Positions 63,857 through 64,000 of a stretch of DNA of 64,000 nt are shown here, one piece after another. The position numbers were made by a program, and so were the translations under genes. A model generated the notes under the pieces. That model was not told the DNA's origin. It did not search any database and saw only the letters and a list, made by a program, of their open reading frames with translations. The stretch's first letter is position 1. Every line of letters starts with the position of its first letter. The DNA comes from Actinernus sp. WN-2022 (Eukaryota; Cnidaria; Anthozoa; Actiniaria; Actinernidae): NCBI GenBank assembly GCA_030867875.1, contig JAOWCC010001368.1, positions 372,001-436,000 of the forward strand, given 5' to 3'.

Positions 63857-64000
63857 CTGGTAAAGTTGAGAGAAAATGGCATCACACCATTGAGCCAATT
63901 ATACTGATCAGTTGCACTATAATTTGAATTACGCTAGGTCCTCTTTCGCACTTTATTTTCACAATCTTAGTTTATTTAAATTTCTTCCCCAGCAATTAAA

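Noticed and set aside
62954..63026. Functional tRNA-Glu gene
   Set aside because: The B box is perfect but the acceptor stem and 5' half do not pair well, and a SINE body follows; best read as a SINE head.

Overview
The window looks like nuclear DNA of an animal, most likely a cnidarian and probably a stony coral or other anthozoan. Evidence: short coding exons with GT-AG introns, an AT-rich repeat-laden background, CR1/Jockey-like LINEs, tRNA-derived SINEs, a Gypsy-type LTR element, many foldback (MITE-like) elements, and the TSP1 + von Willebrand A combination familiar from coral coadhesin-type secreted proteins. The organism call is an inference; the domain content is read directly.

One very large gene on the minus strand fills the window. 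I place 48 exons, running from 63856 down to 1 and continuing beyond both edges, so neither its start codon nor its stop is present. They encode about 10.0 kb of open frame (about 3,335 residues), and every exon-exon phase agrees. Order from N to C: VWC, fibronectin type II, short linker, 20 TSP1 domains (61.9-46.6 kb), a two-exon Cys-rich module (42.2-39.1 kb), eight TSP1 (38.8-26.3 kb), a second copy of that module (25.8-25.3 kb), four TSP1 (25.2-23.7 kb), VWA1 split over a 9.4-kb intron (23.5 and 13.5-14.0 kb), one TSP1 (12.8 kb), VWA2 (11.1-10.5 kb), a 288-residue Pro/Gln/Ser/Thr-rich exon (10.35-9.49 kb), VWA3 (9.2 and 5.1-5.4 kb), a short Pro/Val-rich linker (0.33-0.52 kb), and the start of a laminin-G/pentraxin-like domain (1-215). 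There are 33 TSP1 domains. Most exons are symmetric phase 1-1, which suits exon shuffling, duplication and skipping. The product should be a secreted or surface adhesive matrix protein.

Introns hold the rest: a LINE nested near an older LINE tail (1.8-4.3 kb), a LINE carrying PHD-like finger, endonuclease and RT remnants (14.1-17.75 kb), a 113-bp satellite (19.2-20.3 kb), a Gypsy-like element with 5-bp target duplications (27.7-31.9 kb), 5'-truncated LINE tails at 22.7, 27.4 and 48.4 kb, tRNA-derived SINEs near 45, 47 and 63 kb, and many MITEs, some with exact TTAA, TAA or 6-bp target duplications.

The most unusual signal is that two intronic minisatellites of this gene have repeat units that include the 3' splice site and the first bases of the following exon. 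In the TSP1 exon near 26.3-26.5 kb the 39-bp unit is exactly 13 codons and stays open through ten extra copies, so upstream acceptors would lengthen the protein in 13-residue steps. At the exon near 57.4-57.7 kb the unit is about 43 bp and carries stops. A third exon has a duplicated 3' end with its donor, and a fourth has its donor inside a GTATAT microsatellite.
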